From the NCBI RefSeq assembly GCF_021155765.1, contig NC_060114.1:18520501-18584500 (forward strand): a stretch of 64,000 bases of DNA, in the 5' to 3' direction. Positions within the stretch are counted from its first letter, which is position 1. Every line of letters begins with the position of its first letter. The translations under genes and the position numbers were made by a program. This stretch comes from Diprion similis. Its lineage: Eukaryota; Arthropoda; Insecta; Hymenoptera; Diprionidae. Shown here piece by piece: positions 61,746-64,000 of this stretch. Below the pieces are notes generated by a model. The model saw only the letters and a program-made list of their open reading frames with translations. It was not told the DNA's origin and did no database searches.

Positions 61746-64000
61746 CTTTGGACTCTGTTTAGTATATCAGAATTTCTATTTGTTCACTACGATGAGACGA
61801 TAATAGTTACTGTCCAGCAGATGCTCGATGGAAATCACTCCATTCTTCACAAACTCTCAACGTCGTTCTGCCTCAGCTGAAGATAAAACTTATTATGATT
61901 TCATTTCTGCTGGTACACAACGATTCATAACCGCACTGTCTTCCGCTGTATTACTCTTTGCGAAATTACCGCAATAGAAGTGTAAGCTTGTTTCTTTGTC
62001 TACGATATCTGCATTTTTACTGAGAGAAAGTGCGGCTTCAAGCGGAAATACTCAGTGCATTGGTTTTGCTTTGAAATTCTTCATAGGTCGAGAAACGCTC
62101 TGAAAATGCGTAGAATTTTCTAAATATTTCAAGTAATATCCGAATTCGATAGTCAAAGGGTTATAAAAAATCAACTGAAAAACGAAAATATCGATTAACT
62201 CGTATAAAAAATCTTAGGAATATCAGAAACATCACATGTAGGTACGATCTTGTGTTGTCATCTTACATTGCTCGGTCTTAAGGCGTAGCTGAACTGGCTT
62301 AATTGTCACATAGAATAAGGTCCTACGTTATGTAAATCATTTAATTAAAAACTGTTTTATCAGAAACAATTGACTATTTATTGTTACTTATTGTTAACCG
62401 TTTTCATCCGATTACATAATATCATGCTAGCTTTTAAAATATGAATCATGCTGTTCAATTGATTTGATTCGCTAATATGAGAGCTACTGTTGATCCACTG
62501 TTGATCAGCAAAATAATCAGCTCAGATATTATCGTACGATAGCGTAAAAATAATAACACCACAACTCTATCGTCATGTAATTTCCGGCAATAATTCTAGT
62601 CAGAGGTTTTCACTTCTTAGCTGTAGTTTCCCTTATTTGTCGACTGTATAACCTCCGGCCTTGAAATATAACAATATTTTTTCACCTTCTTAGATAAATT
62701 TTCTTGTATAAAAGATTTGAAATGAAACACCAAGCGTAAATTAGGGAATGACAGATGTATTAAGTTATTTAATCGATGTTGCGTTAATCGTCGTATAATA
62801 AATTCGCGATGATGGAAATGTTCAATGAAGAGATTCACGTCATTTGTTGCTTTCTTAATATAAGAAAGAGAAAACATACGTATAAATTGAAATGCATGAA
62901 AAAAATGTTAAGAAATTATTGTATCGTTCAACGATAAGCAAAGTGTCAAAAACGTTCTCTATTCTTAAATGATAATAATTGATATTTAGTATATTTATAT
63001 ATATATATATATATAGTTTGCAATTCCAAATTAGCAACTTATTTCACATAAACTTCTATCAAAGATTCATGAAATTTCGATTTGTTACGTTGTACCAATA
63101 CATCGACTATTTGTGCATTGCGTTTATCATATTATTGGGTATATTAAAGATAACGTATTTAAACATCAAGTGCCCCTAATCGTATACGTATATAATAAAC
63201 TGTGCCAAAATAATTGAGTTGTCGAATTTAAAGGTGCACATTTAATATGCTTTTGAGAATTCGAAATGAGAACGATTTCAAAAGGTCTCGGAACTCAGAA
63301 ACGTGTTTTTTCGAACGATTTATATCATTTTCAAAACATCAAAATTTATTCCTCCAATGTACTACATTATTATTACAATTTTTCGTTGAAATTATTAATA
63401 CAATTTGTTGTTACATTGTTTGTCTTTGGTAACGTAAAAAATTAAGATATTTTAAAAAATGTAAACGTCGTGTCTGACAATATTTCTGGAAAATTGAATT
63501 ATTCACGTTGAGAACAGTTCAAATTTGAAATTTTTTTTTTATCACTTATTATTTTTCCACGCACTATCCGTTATTTTAAACTAAAATTTTTCGTCAGATA
63601 GAGTTAAGTAACCAAAAAAAATTGACATGTTATTGAAGAAATAAAAATTGACCCTTTAGAAATTGCATCGAACGATTATAATATTAAATAAACATCAATT
63701 CAACAGCTTTAAACTAATAAATATTAGGTATTTTACTAAATTATAACAACAAGTAGTTGTAATAAAATAGTACATTGGAGCAATAAATTTTAATTCCTGA
63801 AAACAACAAGAATCCTTTAAAAACAGACATTTTTGAGTTCCGTGACTCTGAAATTGAAAACGATTTAAATAAAACCTCTTGGAATCGCTCGTATTTTGTG
63901 TCCTCTATAACAAATTGAATAAGCAGCTCCAAACTCGACAAAACATTTTTTTTTTTTTGCACAGTCTAGTATATATCTTCAATATTATATACCTACTTAT
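61746..64000. other. RTK-B 5' flank and AT-rich right end
   Basis: The first 200 bp resemble the RTK-A 5' flank and probably hold the promoter. The rest is very AT-rich, with a TA repeat at about 62,996-63,015 and poly-T at about 63,531. Open frames are short and without domain signatures. No gene is recognisable. Confidence 0.5.
63250..63960. mobile_element. Large imperfect inverted repeat
   Basis: The left arm, about 63,255-63,400 (ggaactcagaaacgtg, aaaatttattcctccaatgt), is matched by the inverted right arm, about 63,730-63,930 (acattggagcaataaatttt, catttttgagttcc). The spacer of about 330 bp has no gene. The similarity is moderate, so it looks like an old foldback element or two inverted copies of one repeat. 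Confidence 0.55.

Overview
The window looks like nuclear DNA of an insect. It is AT-rich but not CpG-depleted, its genes are split by short GT-AG introns, and it carries a receptor tyrosine phosphatase of the Ptp69D type. A hymenopteran is my best guess, with low confidence. No database search was possible, so all identifications rest on motifs, exon structure and comparison within the window.

Layout. Positions 1 to about 15,300 are a tandem satellite of 314-bp monomers that runs off the left edge, shows higher-order periodicity and decays at its right edge (to about 15,700). From 15.7 to 20.1 kb is gene-poor flank with simple repeats and a foldback element. From 20.1 kb on, every gene lies on the minus strand. 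Read in the direction of transcription (right to left) they are: RTK-B (61.7 to 53.7 kb, 16 exons, 1450 aa); RTK-A (50.9 to 40.6 kb, 15 exons, 1245 aa); a decayed third kinase copy (about 35.7 to 34.4 kb); a short Ig-FN3-FN3 ectodomain gene with no enzyme domain (33.5 to 31.0 kb, 352 aa); and Ptp69D (28.5 to 20.1 kb, 11 exons, 1432 aa). A defective Ty3/gypsy-type fragment lies at 36.7-38.0 kb. Several inverted-repeat (foldback) elements sit between and inside the genes. The right end (61.8-64 kb) is AT-rich and without a recognisable gene.

The main result is that these genes appear to be one family. The Ig and FN3 exons of RTK-A and RTK-B match the Ptp69D ectodomain in sequence, order, exon length and intron phase (all phase 1). 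In the RTKs this ectodomain is joined to a transmembrane segment and a split tyrosine kinase of the PDGFR/VEGFR (insect Pvr) class, where Ptp69D carries two phosphatase domains. The short gene keeps a Ptp69D-like signal peptide, one Ig and two FN3 domains, and ends in a hydrophobic tail. The cluster therefore holds a phosphatase, kinases and an enzyme-less form built on related ectodomains, which suggests (inference) receptors that could share or compete for ligands. The two kinases are nearly identical even in introns over part of their length while their ectodomains have diverged strongly, as expected from local gene conversion or selection on the outside.

All exon models were assembled by hand. 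Each of the four intact models is open, has matching intron phases and a total length divisible by three. One junction, in Ptp69D, needs a 28-nt intron and should be checked first.
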